Origin: Monosporascus cannonballus
Lineage: Eukaryota; Ascomycota; Sordariomycetes; Xylariales
Direction of reading: 5' to 3'
DNA: 64,000 nucleotides
Assembly (NCBI GenBank): GCA_004154925.1
Contig: QJNS01000147.1
Location: 1 to 64,000, forward strand
Position 1 is the stretch's first letter. Every line of letters starts with the position of its first letter. The notes below the pieces were generated by a model. It searched no databases, had not been told where the DNA came from, and saw nothing but the letters and a program-made list of their open reading frames with translations. The position numbers and the translations under genes are program-made. This document shows positions 23,901 through 37,200 of the stretch, one piece after another.

Positions 23901-26405
23901 ATTATCCTTAATTACGGAAATAAAAAACTAATTTTACGAAGCCAAATAATTTTTAACACTTAATTTTAAAAATAAATATAACTTTATTAAAATTAAAAAA
24001 ATACGAATAAAAATAGCATTTAAAACAAAATATAGATTATGTAAATATTTGGTTACGTTAATAGGCTTTATAAATATACCAGTAATTTTCTAACGAATGG
24101 TAAACCATATATGACGAGAATACTTTGATATTTTCGTCGTTTGCTATTTCGATAACATTTTTATTTTTTAAAAAAAACGGAAAAAGCATATGCAGAATAT
24201 TTTTATAAAATTCTTTAAGCTTTACAGAACGTAAGGTTACTTATTAACGCAAAAAAAATTTAATTCCATAAATAGGAAATAAAATATCTAAAATATATTA
24301 TCACTTTAGGACATATTAAAATAAATCCTAAAAAAATCGTTAGAGTAATAAAATAATAAATACCAACGACGGTTAAGGAGGTACAAACATTTTTCGGATT
24401 TGCTAACTACTATAGGAAGTTTATTCGAAATTTTAGCAAAATCGTTATACTTTTAATAAATCTTACGAAAAAAAGTTTAAACAAACGTTAAATACGGAAA
24501 AAGCATTTCAAAATATTAAGAATGTAATTATTAACGAGCCAGTATTAATTATGTACGATCTAAACCGCCTTATTAAGCTAAAAACCGATATTTCGGATTA
24601 CGTGTTAAACATAATAATCGGATAAGATAATTAAGGCAAATTGTACATTATCACATATATTTTATATAAATTAAAAGAAGCCGAATTTAATTACGGTATT
24701 CTAAATAAGGAATTTTATGGCCATTAATAGAATATTTCGAAAGTTTAAGTATTTTCTAAAGGGAAATTTGTACTCCATTAAGGTTTATATAAATTATTAA
24801 AATCTTACTCGATTTATTACGATTAAAAAGTTTATAAAACGATAATTTCGTTACGCAGAAAAATTGAGGAATTTCAATTTTATTATTTTCTATAGAAAAA
24901 ATTTAAAAAATAATAAAGCAAACGCTCTAAGTAAATAATTAAACCTTAAGAAGAAAGTAATTAAAATTAATTATATAATTTTCGGTACTGTTATAAAAAG
25001 ATATTTATACTTACGATAAAATACGACAATTCGGATAATACTTTTCGATATACACTAAAAAATTTAGTAATATAACAATAGTCTTCTAAAAAACCAAAAA
25101 ACAAACAAAATACAAATTTCAAAAAAATATCAAAAAGTCCTAATACGAAAAATATACGAATATCAATTATACGGATATCCAGGGATCCATAAAATCTTAA
25201 AACGGCTTTAATATATATATTCCTTTCTTAAAATAAAATTAATAATATAAAAATTTATGCGGCAATACGATATTTACGCCAAAGTAAAAATTCGACGACA
25301 TAAACCATACTGAAAATTATAATTATTACCAGTTATAAAACAACGATAATATTAAATTATACTCGACTTTATTATTAAACTTTTTTTATTAAAAAATCTA
25401 GTTACAAATATATATTACGACAGCACTTTCGTAATCATCGACCGATTCACAAAATTTTCCTATTTTTTACTATATGATAAAAACACAGACGCCGAATAAA
25501 AATATATATTTTTTCTAAATACATTTTTAGTATATACGGATTATTAATGGAAATTATTTCAAACAAAAAATTCGTATTTACATTTAAATTTTAACAAAAT
25601 CTAATAATACAAATCGGCTTAAACCACAAATTATTTAATATATTTAAACCTTAAATAAATAAATAAACAAAACGAACGAAATAAACTTTAAAAATTTACT
25701 TATAATACTATATTAATTACGAACAAAATAACTAAGTTAAAAAAATATTAATCGTATAGTTATCTTACAACACCAATTACAATAAAAATATTAAAATAAT
25801 ACTAACGAACGCAAATTTTAATTTTATTCTAAAAATATACAAAAAAATACGCGATAACGGTCCAATCAATGTTAAAATAATCCTTATATCAAAATAAATA
25901 TAACAATTATATTAGGAAATAAAAACGGAACTGGAATTCGTACGAAATCAAATAAGCAAATATTACAACCAGAAAAAGTTAAAAAAACTAATTTTGAAAA
26001 AAGGGAAAATAGTTTCCTTAATACAAAAAAATTTAAACAAAACGACCTAACAAAAAGCTCGATTTCACATATATCGGCCTATATAAAATCATTAAAACAA
26101 ATCGTAAAAAATAATTACTAATTAAAGCTTTTATTGAAAGTGAAATTTTATCTAATTTTTTAAATTTCCTTATTCGAATTAAGAGCAGATATAAACAAAA
26201 TATATACGATATAAAACAATATAAAAATAAAAAACGAATAAGGATATGAAATAATAAAAAATATTCGACATGCAAAAATTTTTTAAAAAATAAATTTACC
26301 TAATACCGAATTAAATAAAAAAAGAAATACCCGGACTCCGAAAATACCTAGAAACCCACCAAAAACCTTATTAACGCCTAACACCTATTAAAGAACTTTT
26401 ACTAA
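20976..26405 (+). pseudogene. gag-pol remnant of element II
   Basis: Gag would start at 20976, where ATG has become ATA, judged from the matching intact ATG in element V. The zinc knuckle is at 21955-21996 (C-Y-N-Y-N-K spacing CX2CX4HX4C, with Cys to Tyr). The protease active site is DYG at 23044-23052 (normally DSG). The reverse transcriptase YLDD motif reads YFDN at 24144-24155. RNase H shows TDISDYVL near 24580. The integrase core has TFVIIDRFTKFSYF near 25420-25480. The chromodomain end YPDSENT-stop-KPTKNLINA lies near 26330-26385, with TGG turned into TAG. Dozens of stops make it inactive. Confidence 0.8.
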
Positions 26406-26613
26406 CAACGACGGACGCGTCCTCATTAGTAGCCGACCAATTAATAACTGGGATATTAGGCCAATCGGCCGTAATATACGCTAACGTAACAACTATAACG
26501 GCAGCTTTTAACTGTTTTTATTCCTAACGCTTTTGTTCCTTTAACTCGTCCAACGATTAAAACTTACATTATATCATAATAATACTTTTCGAACAAACTA
26601 ACGCCTTTTATTT

Positions 26614-27018
26614 TGTTATGACCTAACGGTCTTGGCTCCTGGAAATGGTCGGGATCCTGAAAAAGCCAGACCCCGAGGTCACGTGACTAGCTCAAAGGAT
26701 TCAAAGGCCCTGGTTGGTCAAAAAGGCTTAAGCCGGTTGAGCACCAGAGCAGGCTTAAAGGGGCTTAAGGAGGTTTAATCAGAGAAGTATCGTTAAGCTA
26801 TAACAAGCACCTTAAGCCAGAATAAGGATATATGCGCTTATTATTTCCATAGCCTAAATAGTTTTAGTTTGCAATATAATATCGTTATTTAAGATATGTT
26901 TGAAATTACGAAACATAATACGTTATCATATTTATTATTTAAATGATTACGATATTTATATTAATATAAACTTATATAATTAAGGTTTAATAGTTGGTTA
27001 AATCTTTTAGCCGTTATA
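26614..27018 (+). repeat. 5' LTR of element III
   Basis: 405 bp, 37 bp longer than the 3' LTR. The extra piece lies between two GGCTTAAGG-like repeats (about 26740-26780), consistent with a deletion by short-repeat recombination in the other copy. The first 210 bp are only lightly mutated. Confidence 0.85.
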
Positions 27019-27078
27019 TATTGTAAGTTTTTGTTTAATAGTACTGTTAAATTTTGAGCAATATTTAATATTGTCAAA

Positions 27079-30000
27079 ATGTCGACCAGCGTTTAAAAAA
27101 CCCTTATTTAGCAGCTTTAGGTTTAAATTCGGGAATTGGAAAAAGACATCCGATAAATCAGGGTTACGTTATTTGCCTAAGCCTTTTTCGCCCGTATGAA
27201 GCCGAAGAAATCAGATTTTTACGATAAAAAGGGTAACCTTTAAATTTTTTAAATTTAGATACAAGTTTACTTTCGTTTTCTAAACCTTAGCGACCCGGCG
27301 GATAAGGTCCTAATAATGGGTATATGCTTAACGGAAAATGCGGTTAATTAGTTTGAATTTATTATGAGAAACTTTCTGGAAGTAAGAAAATCGGATACAA
27401 AAGATTTTATTAATAAGATTTTTTTATTTTATATAAATTTTGAAAATAAAATGTGCGATAATTTCGGCAATTTAAATAAAAAACGATTTACGGTTTAATA
27501 ACTTTTATAATTCCGACAAAAAGGATTTATGTGCAAATACGCCGTAACTTTTAAAAACTTTATAGCTAAGGCCGGATGGGAAAATAATAAGGCCGATATC
27601 TTTATCGATATATTTTATAAAATATTAAAAAAATGATATAAAAAATAAGATCATTTGGATTAAATGATCAATTGCCTTGGATTGGTATATTGCAAAAGTA
27701 ATTAAGATTAATAATCGATAATTTGAAAAACGGCAAAAGAAAAAAAGAATAATATGCCTTACGATCGGGATATAATAAGTTTAACTAGGGGAAAAAACGA
27801 AAAGCGCCTTTTATTTTTTACGGAACGGCGTTAGGATTTATGGAATTTGGCGTTACCCATAAATAAGATTAAAACCAGATTAAACACTTTAATTATGGCA
27901 AAATGGAATATAAGGTTTATAAATGCAAAAAACTTAAAAAGTTACGATAAGATAACTGGATATTTGTACCGGAAAAATAATTTAAGAATAATTAAGAAAA
28001 GAAGGGTAAATTTATTAATATAATTTAAGCCAAATACGTATTAGCTTTATGGTAAAAAATTTAATAAGGATTATTACGATAAGAAATTTGACGAAAAATG
28101 TAAAAAGTTAGAAAGTTAGTTTAATGAATATTACGAGCGTAATAGAAAGCATTATAAGGATAATTATGCGAACATTAGGATTAAACGGAGGAAGTTGGTT
28201 TAGGAAATTTTGATCGATACGGCAGAATATATACTATATACTGTCGACGACGAGAATATTTTGATTACGAAAAATAAAAATAATATATTTACGAACGAAT
28301 TACCCGTATGTATTATAAGGGATTTAATTTTCCAAACCGTATCGGAGATAATAAAAACGATAAGTAATAATATCGATATTTTCGAATTATACCCTTAGGA
28401 GATATATAATAATTGGCCGAAATAAAAAGTGAGCCCGAAGGAAAATAATGCCCGTAGGAAAACCCTTTTTATTATTATAGATAGTATAATTACTAAACGG
28501 AAAAAGAGTTAATTTAGCGTATGGTAAAAAAGTATTATTAGAAAATTATTACGAATTTTTATTTTTAATTGGTATTTATGATAGATTTATAGAAAAAAAA
28601 GATTATTAAGGAAAAAATACGTGAATTTATAGAAGATCCTTAAAATAACGATTAGAACGACGTATAATAGGATGTAATCCTAAATATAAGAAAAATAATT
28701 TATTTAATAGAAAAAAGAATTATAACAAAATTAAAAATAATTAATAAAATTTAAAGGAATAATACGTCGGCAATAATAATAAATATAACAATTTAATGCG
28801 TTAAACAAAAAAATACAAATAATGTTTGATAAAATCGAATAGGAATTAAAAAAAAGATTATTTTTAAAAAAGTTAAAAATTAACGAAACCTAGAAAAATT
28901 AAAAAGAATTTTCGAAAAAGGTTTTAAACGTAATAATAAAAAATATTACTAATCTTATTATTTTGGAAATACGAATCGGAACGTATTAATATACCGTAAT
29001 GGTGGATTACGAAATTTTGGACGAGAATTATATTATGCCAAATATGATTAATAAGTTTAAAGTATTATGAAAATATAAATTAAAATTTTATATAATAATA
29101 AATGCTAAAGATTAGGAATTTATTTTCGATAACGAAAAAATTAAATGCGAAATTAATTATTTTAAGAATTTTATTTAAGGACGATATTAGATAATTAATA
29201 TCGATATCGTTTTATTTAGGAATTATAATATGATTTTAAGATTATTATAAATATGCCAGTACGGAATTTTGATTAATAACGGGATAAATTAAGTAAGGTT
29301 TGTCTTATACCTTATTAATAAATAAAAAAAATTATAAATTTAATAATCAATCGATAATAATAATAAATGTAAGTATAAGAATACGACAAAAACCTTATTA
29401 CTTTTAAGAATAAAATATAAGAAAAAAAACGGATATTAAAAAAGAATTTAATGTATCGTTATTATTAATAAAGCGCAGTTAAGATAATTAAACAACGATT
29501 TAAAATAAGAATAACAGCTTACAAAATTAAAAATTTTAATTAATATGCTATTATAATATTATAAATATAAGTAGTTTTCAAAAAGGAATTCAATACGAAA
29601 TTATTAGAATATAACGAATAAAATTATGATATAATTCTTAAAAAAGGATTTTTAACGAAGTTTTATCCTATTTATAACTTTAGCGGAAACGAATTACGTA
29701 TTTTTAAAAAATATCTGGAAAATCAGTTATAAAAAGGATAAATTCGATTTTCGAAATTACTAGCAAAATATCCGATATTTTTCGTATTTAAAAAAAACGA
29801 AAAATTACGATTTATAGTTAATTACTAATAATTAAACGATATTATTATTAAAAATTAAATATTATTATATTTAATTGTGCAAGTAAAAAACCGATTTTAT
29901 AAAATTAAATAGTTTATAATATTTGATTTTAGAAATAAACATAATTTTAATGAAATTAAAAAAAACATATGAATAAAAAATAACTTTTAAAACGAAATAC

Positions 30001-32360
30001 GGATTATTTAAAAATTTAATTATATTAATAGGATTGACGAACGTACTAATAATATTCTAATAAATAATAAATTATATGTTACGAAAATATTTCGATATTG
30101 TCGTTATTTACTATTTCGATAATATTCTTATTTTTTTCGAAACGGAAAAAGCATACACAAAATATATTTATAAAGTTTTTTAAATTTTATAAGACGTACG
30201 GCTATTTGTTAACGTAAAAAATATCAATTTTATTGGCAGAAAATGGAATATTTAGAATATATTATTATCCTAGGATATATTAAGATAAACCTTAAGAAAA
30301 TCGTTATAATTATAAAATAATAAACGTTAATAACAGTTAAGCAAATATAGGTATTTTTTGGATTTGCTAATTATTATAGGAAGTTTATTCGAAATTTTAA
30401 TAAAATAGTTATCCTTTTAACGAATTTTGCGAAAAAAATATAAAAGTTCAAATAAACGCTTAATACGGAAAAAACGTTTTAGGATATTAAGGATATAATT
30501 ATTAACGAGTTAATATTAATTATATATAATCCAAATAGTTCCGTTAAATTAAAAACCGATATTTCAGATTACGTATTAAGCGTAATAATCGGGTAACGAA
30601 ATAATTAAGGCAAATTATATTTTTATTATATTTTTTTCGTATAAATTAAAAAGAATCGGACTTAATTACGACATTTTAAATAAAAGTTTTATGGCCATTA
30701 TTATGGTATTTCGAGAATTTAGATATTTTTTAAAAGAAAATTTACATTAAGTTGAGGTTTATATAAATTATTAAAATCTTACCCGATTTATCATAATTAA
30801 AGAATTTACAAAATAATAATTTCGTTAAGTAAAAAATTTAGCAAATTTTAACTTTGTTATTATTTATAAGAAAAGTTTAAAAAACGGCAAAGTAAATACC
30901 TTAAGTAAATAACCAGATTTCGAGGAGAAATTGGTTAAAATTAGCCATATAATTTTCGATATTATTTTAAAAGAATATTTACGCTTATAACAAATTGCGA
31001 CAATACGGGCAGTATTTTTCGATACGTACTAAAAGATTTAGCAATATAACGACAGTTTCCAAAAGAAAATTAAAAAATAAATAAAGTACAAATTCTAAAA
31101 ACATATCAAAAAGATTTAGGACGAGAAATATACAGATATCAGTTATACGGATATCTAAGAATTTATAAAATCTGAAAAAGGCTTTAACGTATATATTTCA
31201 TTTTTAAAATAAAATTAAGAATATAGAAAATTATACGATAATACGATATTTGTATTAAAGCAAACATTTAATAATATAAGTTATACGGAAATTTATAACT
31301 ATTATTAATTATAAAACTATTATAATATTTAGTTATATTTAATTTTATTATGAAATTTCTTATATTAAAAACTTTAATTACGGGAATATATTATGATAAT
31401 ATTTTCGTAATCGTTAACCAATTTACGAAACCTTTTTATTTTCTATTATATTACGAAAATATAAATTCCGAACAAATAATATACGTTTTTTTAAATATAT
31501 TTTTAATATATACGGATTATTTATAAAAATTATTTTAAGTAAAAGATCGATATTTGTATTAAAGTTTTGGCAAAACTTAATAATGTGGATTAGCTTGAAC
31601 TATAGGTTATTTAACGTATTTAAATCTTAAACGAATAAATAAATAAAACGAATAAATTAAACCTTGAACGTTTACTTATAATACTATATTAATTACGAAT
31701 AAAATACTTAGGTTGAAAAATTATTAATTGTATAATTAATTTATAATACCAGCTATTATGAAAATATTAAAATAATATTTGTAAACGTAAACTTTGGTTT
31801 TATTTTAATAATTTACTAAAAGGTATATAATAACGGTTTATTTAATATTAAACTAATTTTTACGTTAAAATAATTACGATAATTCTATTAAAAAATAAAA
31901 ATAAAACTAAATTTCGTACGGAATTAGATAAGTATATATTATAACTAAAAAGAATTAAAAAAAATTAATTTTCGAAAAACGGAAAATATTTTTTATGCTA
32001 TTAAAAATAATTAAACAAAATAACTTAATAAAAAGCTCGATTTTAAATATATCGGTGTATATAAAATCGTTAAGAAAGTCTTAAAAAATAATTACTAATT
32101 AGAACTTTTACCAAAAGTTAAATTTTGTTTACTTTTTTATATTTTCTTATTTAAATTAATAGCAAATGTAATTAAGGTGCATATGGTATACGATAATATA
32201 AAAATGGAAAATAAATAAGGATATAAGGTGGAGAAAATTTTACATATACGGAAATAAGATGGATTTACCTAGTACCTGATTAAATAAAAAAGCACTCGGA
32301 TTTCGAAAATATTTGAGAATCCGCTAAAAGTCTTATTGGCGCCTAACGCCTATTAAAGAA
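27079..32360 (+). pseudogene. gag-pol remnant of element III
   Basis: Gag starts at ATG 27079 (MSTSV, then a stop). The zinc knuckle at 27885-27926 reads H-F-N-Y-G-K-M-E-Y-K-V-Y-K-C, keeping CX2CX4HX4C spacing. An open 62-codon gag-pol piece lies at 28210-28398. The protease site reads DYE at 29005-29013, RT YFDN at 30112-30123, and the chromodomain end HSDFENI-stop-ESAKSLIGA near 32295-32345. It is wholly degenerate. Confidence 0.78.
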
Positions 32361-32828
32361 TTTTTATTAATAACAACGGACTTATCCTAATTAATAATCG
32401 ACCAATTAGTAACTAGGGTATCGGGCTAATTGGCCGCGGCCTGTATTAATATGGCAGCCGTAACGGCGGCTTTTAATTATTTTTATTTTTGTTTTCGAAA
32501 CGCTTAAATTCCTTTATTGCTTTTGTACCTTGAATACCGCGGCGAAATATCTTAATTTTACGTTAACGAAAATGTTCTTTTGTTTTTGCAAACGGCTTAA
32601 ATAACTAAATAATTCGTTAAGGTGTTGCTAAGTTTTTAAACGTTTCTTTTCGGCAATACGTTTCTTTAACTCTAGGCGGTCCTCCTCGACAACCAATTTC
32701 CGGTATTCAAATTCGGAAAAACCAAAAAGATCGTAAGGATTTCCATAAGCAGTACAAAAAGTATACTTCCCTAATCTGCGATAAATTTTTCAAATTTTAT
32801 TCTCGGACTTATAACGGGAACAAAAAAT
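32333..32828 (-). pseudogene. Antisense zinc-cluster ORF of element III
   Basis: Minus-strand remnant starting about 190 nt inside the 3' LTR. FCSRY is followed by a stop in the third cluster position, then RRLGKYTFCTAYGNPYDLF. Residue spacing is C-x2-Y-x6-stop-x8-Y-x2-C-x6-Y, matching the cluster in the other elements. A long charged helical stretch follows (EFEYRKLVVEEDRLELKKRI), then LNELFSYLSRLQKQK. A frameshift precedes the conserved C-terminal end with TNWSIIN and INKNSLIGVRRQ. Start coordinate is approximate, because the ATG itself reads ATT. Confidence 0.6.
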
Positions 32829-33018
32829 GTTCGAAAATATAATAAAATTAAACGATTAATTTGTTCTAAAAAAACAAAGACGTTAATACGCATGCGAAAC
32901 TTGAACTTTTTAATGCGACCCGATATAATAAATATAAAAAAAGGAAAGTTATTTATTAAAAACTAATAAACGAATAATTTAATCTTTAAGGATAAAAATC
33001 CTGAAAAAGAGGAAATCG

Positions 33019-33386
33019 TATTATAACCTAACGGTCTTAGCTCCTGGAAACGGTCGAGATCCTGAAAAAGCTAAACCCCGAAATTACGTAATTAACTTAA
33101 AAGACTTAAAGGCCTTGGATAATTAAAAAGGCTTAAGGAAGTTTAACTAGAAAAGTATCGTTAAGCCATAATAAGCACCTTAAGCCAGAATAAGAATATA
33201 TACGCTTATTATTTCCATAGCTTAAATAATTTCAGCTTGCAATATAACATCGTTATCCAAGATACCTTTGAAATTACGAAACGTAATACGTTATTATATT
33301 TATTATTTAGATTCCCACGATATTCCTGTCACTATAAACTCGTACGACTAAGGTATAATAGTTGGTTAAACCTCTTAGCCGTCACA
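33019..33386 (+). repeat. 3' LTR of element III
   Basis: 368 bp, starts TATTATAACC and ends CCGTCACA. It is preceded by the purine tract AAAAAGAGGAAATCG (33004-33018). Confidence 0.85.
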
Positions 33387-33827
33387 TATTTACGCAAACA
33401 AATAAAACGAAAAAAAGCTTTATTTATCTTTTTCTAATAACAACGTTAAGCTTCGAAATAAAGCCGTTAAAGCTTTAGCAATCGCTTTTCAATAAACGCT
33501 TTTTCGTGTTTTAAGCGTTAATATTCGCAACAAATATTTTATAAAGGAAAAATGGGTACGCCGGTACGATCGCAGGACCGACCTCGATTAACATATTCTT
33601 TATACCTTAAAAAGTTTTCCACTATTTTATACCTTATATTTTTCGAAAAATAATAAAAGCAAGGCATAATTTCGTACCCAAATCCGTTAAAGGCTTTTAC
33701 GAAATTAATACGACAAACGGTAAAAGAACGAAAAATACAACGAATCTTAAAAATACAAAACAACATAATTAAAAGCAAAAGAAAAAATACTTACCAAACA
33801 AAAAAAAATCTTAAAAGTAAGATTTTG

Positions 33828-33842
33828 GAAAAAGGGAAATCG
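33828..33842 (+). other. Polypurine tract of element II
   Basis: GGAAAAAGGGAAATCG lies immediately upstream of the 3' LTR. Elements III and V have the closely related AAAAAGAGGAAATCG and AGGAGAGGGAAAATCG at the same place. Confidence 0.7.
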
Positions 33843-34218
33843 TATTACGATTTAACAAACTTCGGCCTTAAAAAACAGTTAAACAAAAATCATACGGATT
33901 ACCTTATAAATTACGTAACGGTAATCACTGCCAAGCCAGTGATCAAAAGTAATTAAAGGGGATCTTAAATAATTATAATTACTACCAGTCGTATAATTAT
34001 AAGTAATTAAGCTAAAAAGGAAAAGAATATATACGCTTATTATTTCCATAATCTCAATAACTTCAGCTTGCAATATAATATCGTTACCCAAGGCATCTTT
34101 GGTATTACGAGACGTAATACGATTACTGTATCTATTACTCAGATTCCCACGACACTTCTGCCAACATAAACCCGTACGACTAAGGTTTAATAGTTAGTTA
34201 AACCCCTTAGCCGTCACA
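33843..34218 (+). repeat. 3' LTR of element II
   Basis: 376 bp, starts TATTACGATT (from TGTTACGATC), ends CCGTCACA. It is less mutated than the 5' copy in its last 150 bp. Confidence 0.85.
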
Positions 34219-34223
34219 TTTAG

Positions 34224-37200
34224 TATAACGGAAATCGATTTCCAATTATCCGTTATAATTACGGAAATTTAATTTTAACATCGTTTTATAAATTCAAATT
34301 CTTTTTGTAAATATTACGATCTTTTTCCTATTATTCCGCAATTAATTTCCGATTAAGCGCAATTTTAAGATATCTTTATAAATAAAGCGATTTTCGAAAG
34401 CCGTTATACGGTTACGTTCTCCGTTTACGAATATTTTTCGTTTGTTTTTCGACGTTTTAACTTAACTTTTATACTGATTAATAATTATAATTAAAAAACG
34501 GTTTTATTTAATAAAATTATTACTAAACTTAAGACATTAAGCATTTTAAAAATAACGCCTTATTTCCGATTAATAATAAATTATATTCCGGTTATTTAAG
34601 CCTTATTTTTCGTAAAAAATAAAACGCTTATAAAAGTTGTGCGGGCTTTATATTTAATAAATTTAATAAATATATTTGCTTTTTGCCGTTATATATTTTT
34701 TACTTATTGTCTGATATTTTTATATTGATTTCTCTAATACGTTTATTAAAAATTAATTAACGTAAAATTTAATAATTAAATACGAAAATTTATTTTTAAA
34801 ATAAAGGTTTAATTTTTTTTATGTCGTTTACAAATTTCCAACCGGTATACGATAAAACAATTATATAATTCAATAATATTGTAATAGTATTATTTTAATT
34901 TTATTTAACATTATTTTTTATAGTTTTTTTAATTATTAAGCAATTAATTTCTGATCGGACTATTTTTATTCTACGGTTTTTAAATCGTTTTATTTTTTAT
35001 ATACGTATTTAATTTTTTTGTAACGTTATAATATTTTAAGTGTATACTCAAAGTATTTTTAAAATTTTTACTTATTGTATTTAACGCGCCAGTTTTTTTA
35101 TTTAATCAAATATTTGCGTTATTTCCGGTTATTTCGGTAATGAACGATATCGTTTATTATTTATTTTTTAATGTTTTATTAAGTCTGGTAATATTATTTA
35201 AATAACGCTCGATTTCCGATTATATTATGGGTTTAACAAACATATTAAAAATATATTTTATATTCGTTCATATTCGATAAAAAGAATTATTTAATATATT
35301 TAGAAACCTATTTATTTCTTAATTATAACCTGGATATAAATATAAACGAATGTTTTATTTTTAAATTTTAAATTCTCAATTCATAAACTTATTTATTACC
35401 TTAATTAGAATTTTATAGGAGTATGGCATTAATTATAATATTTTTTGTAAGTTATTATTATTTCTTTTAATATTCGTATATTACTTAATAAATAATAAAT
35501 ATTTTTTCCAAACGTTTTTTAATTTTTATATTTATTTTTTAAAATTTTGTAAAAAATATTTTATTATTTTTAAATAATATTTATATAAGGCTTCGAATAA
35601 AAAACGGCCGGTAAATACGTTTTTTATTTATTATATACAAATTCGATATTTAGTAATAAATTTATTTAATTATTTTAATATTTATGACTGTAATTACGGA
35701 AATAATATTTTAAAACTTAATAAATACGTTTTATTTATTAAGTGGTTTGTAAATAATAAATAATTAATATTTATTATTTAATTTTTCGTTTTTTGCAAAA
35801 TTCTGCTTAAAAATAATTCGTTAATAATTTATTTTTATTATTCATCATTCCGGTTAATGTACCGAATTTATATTTAATTTTATTATAAAATAATCGGATT
35901 AATTCGGTTATAATTAAGGTTTTAACCGTAAAAATAATTAATTTTAATTTCGTAAAGCAGTTAATAAATACCAGGATTACGTCGTATTTTAGCCCTTTTA
36001 AACCTAAACTTTTAGAAAATCCCGTAATAAAATCTAACGAAATTTCTTAGAAAAGTTATTTAAGAAACGATAAAGGCTATAATTATGTATATAGTTTATA
36101 ACGTAATTTTATTATGCTTTAATAATTTAAATCTTTTTTAATATATTTTCGGATATGGTTTATTATATTTTCCCAGTAAAAACTTTTAATTATTTATTTT
36201 AACGTACGGATATATATCATATATTTTGTTTTTTAATAATTATGGAAAGAATTAATTAGTTATTTTCGTAAAACGTTTTATAATAGCATTACGAGTTTAT
36301 TCCGATAATATAAAATTTTATTTAAATCCAGAAAATATTTTGCTTTTATTTCAACTTAACGTCCAATTATCCGTATTAATTTGATAATATTTAAATCCTT
36401 AATTTATAATTTTCGAACTTAATCGTAAAATTAACGGGAAATTTTCGGTTATAATGCTATTTCGTTTTTAACTAGTCTTTTCTTTAAGGAACGTAAACGT
36501 ATTAATTATAAATAATAATTTTAATATTAATTTTGTTTTTCTTAAACTTTTTAAAACTTAATCGTAATACGGTCGTAATTTATGGTTATTATTATTTAAT
36601 TGTTAGTTATATTATTATTATAATTTATATTTATAGTATTATTCGTAAGTAATAAGTTTAGCAAATATATAATTCTTTAGTTTTTTTCGACAGCTTTTTA
36701 CGATCATATAACGAAAGTTGTCCTTTTTTTTACGCGGATAATAATTATTTAAATTTCCGCTACCTAATATTTGTTTGGAAATTTTATAACGAATAAATTT
36801 TACGTTACTTTTATAAGGCTTTTTGTATTTTTATAATGCTTTAAATTACGCTATATATTTTCAACCGTTTTCCGTACGTTTTTCGATATACTATTCGTAA
36901 ATTTAAATTTCTTAAATAATATAGAAATTATGTTTTTATCTACAATTTCGCTTAATATATAATCCGCGCGTTTAAATAATTTATTTGTCGGATTAACGTC
37001 GTCCGATTAATATTAGACTTTAAAATTAAATTACGCAAAACAATAAATTTATCGGATTAACCTTTTCCTAAGGTTACGTAACGGCATTTTTATTATATTT
37101 TTTAACGCTATATAATCGGTAAATATTAAAAAGAATTCCGTACCTTTAAAATATTACTATTAATATTTTAAACTTTTTATAATTATTAATAATTTTTATT

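Larger units (their letters stand above)
26614..33386 (+). mobile_element. Element III: Ty3/gypsy chromovirus (family beta), inserted in element II
   Basis: 6,773 bp flanked by a perfect TATTT duplication (26609-26613 and 33387-33391). LTRs are 26614-27018 and 33019-33386, starting TGTTATGACC/TATTATAACC and ending CCGTTATA/CCGTCACA. The polypurine tract is at 33004-33018. The order is LTR, gag, protease, RT, RNase H, integrase, chromodomain, antisense ORF, LTR. The LTR start TGTTATAACCTAACGGTC is shared with element IV, so the two belong to one family. Confidence 0.88.
26371..33667 (-). pseudogene. Antisense zinc-cluster ORF of element II, split by element III
   Basis: Antisense to gag-pol, with parts at 33667-33392 and 26613-26371; element III interrupts it. 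Joined without the TSD copy it is 519 nt, exactly 173 codons, and it still ends in a proper frame. The start MPCFYYF is 176 nt from the 3' LTR. Cluster positions 3, 6, 13, 22, 25 and 32 read C, Y, Y, Y, Y, C: the spacing CX2CX6CX8CX2CX6C of Zn(II)2Cys6 domains, with Tyr where G-to-A changes hit Cys codons. VNRGRSCDRTGVP follows the cluster. The C-terminal part (DWPNIPVINWSATNED, then VVVSKSSLIGVRR) is free of stops. Its 3' end overlaps the chromodomain end of pol on the opposite strand. The function is unknown; DNA binding is inferred only from the cysteine spacing. Confidence 0.65.
20544..34218 (+). mobile_element. Element II: Ty3/gypsy chromovirus (family alpha), inserted in element I, contains element III
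   Basis: Two 376-bp LTRs (20544-20919 and 33843-34218), equal in length, run from TGTTACGA to CCGTCACA (CCGTTATA in the left copy). The polypurine tract lies directly before the 3' LTR. The flanks are CTTAA and TTTAG, which differ by two transitions and could both derive from CTTAG. Without element III (6,773 bp plus 5) the element is about 6.9 kb. It reads LTR-gag-protease-RT-RNase H-integrase-chromodomain-antisense ORF-PPT-LTR. Confidence 0.85.

Noticed and set aside
33237..33437. 66-codon ORF spanning the end of the element III LTR
   Set aside because: Crosses the LTR end and the insertion junction, so it cannot be a native gene.
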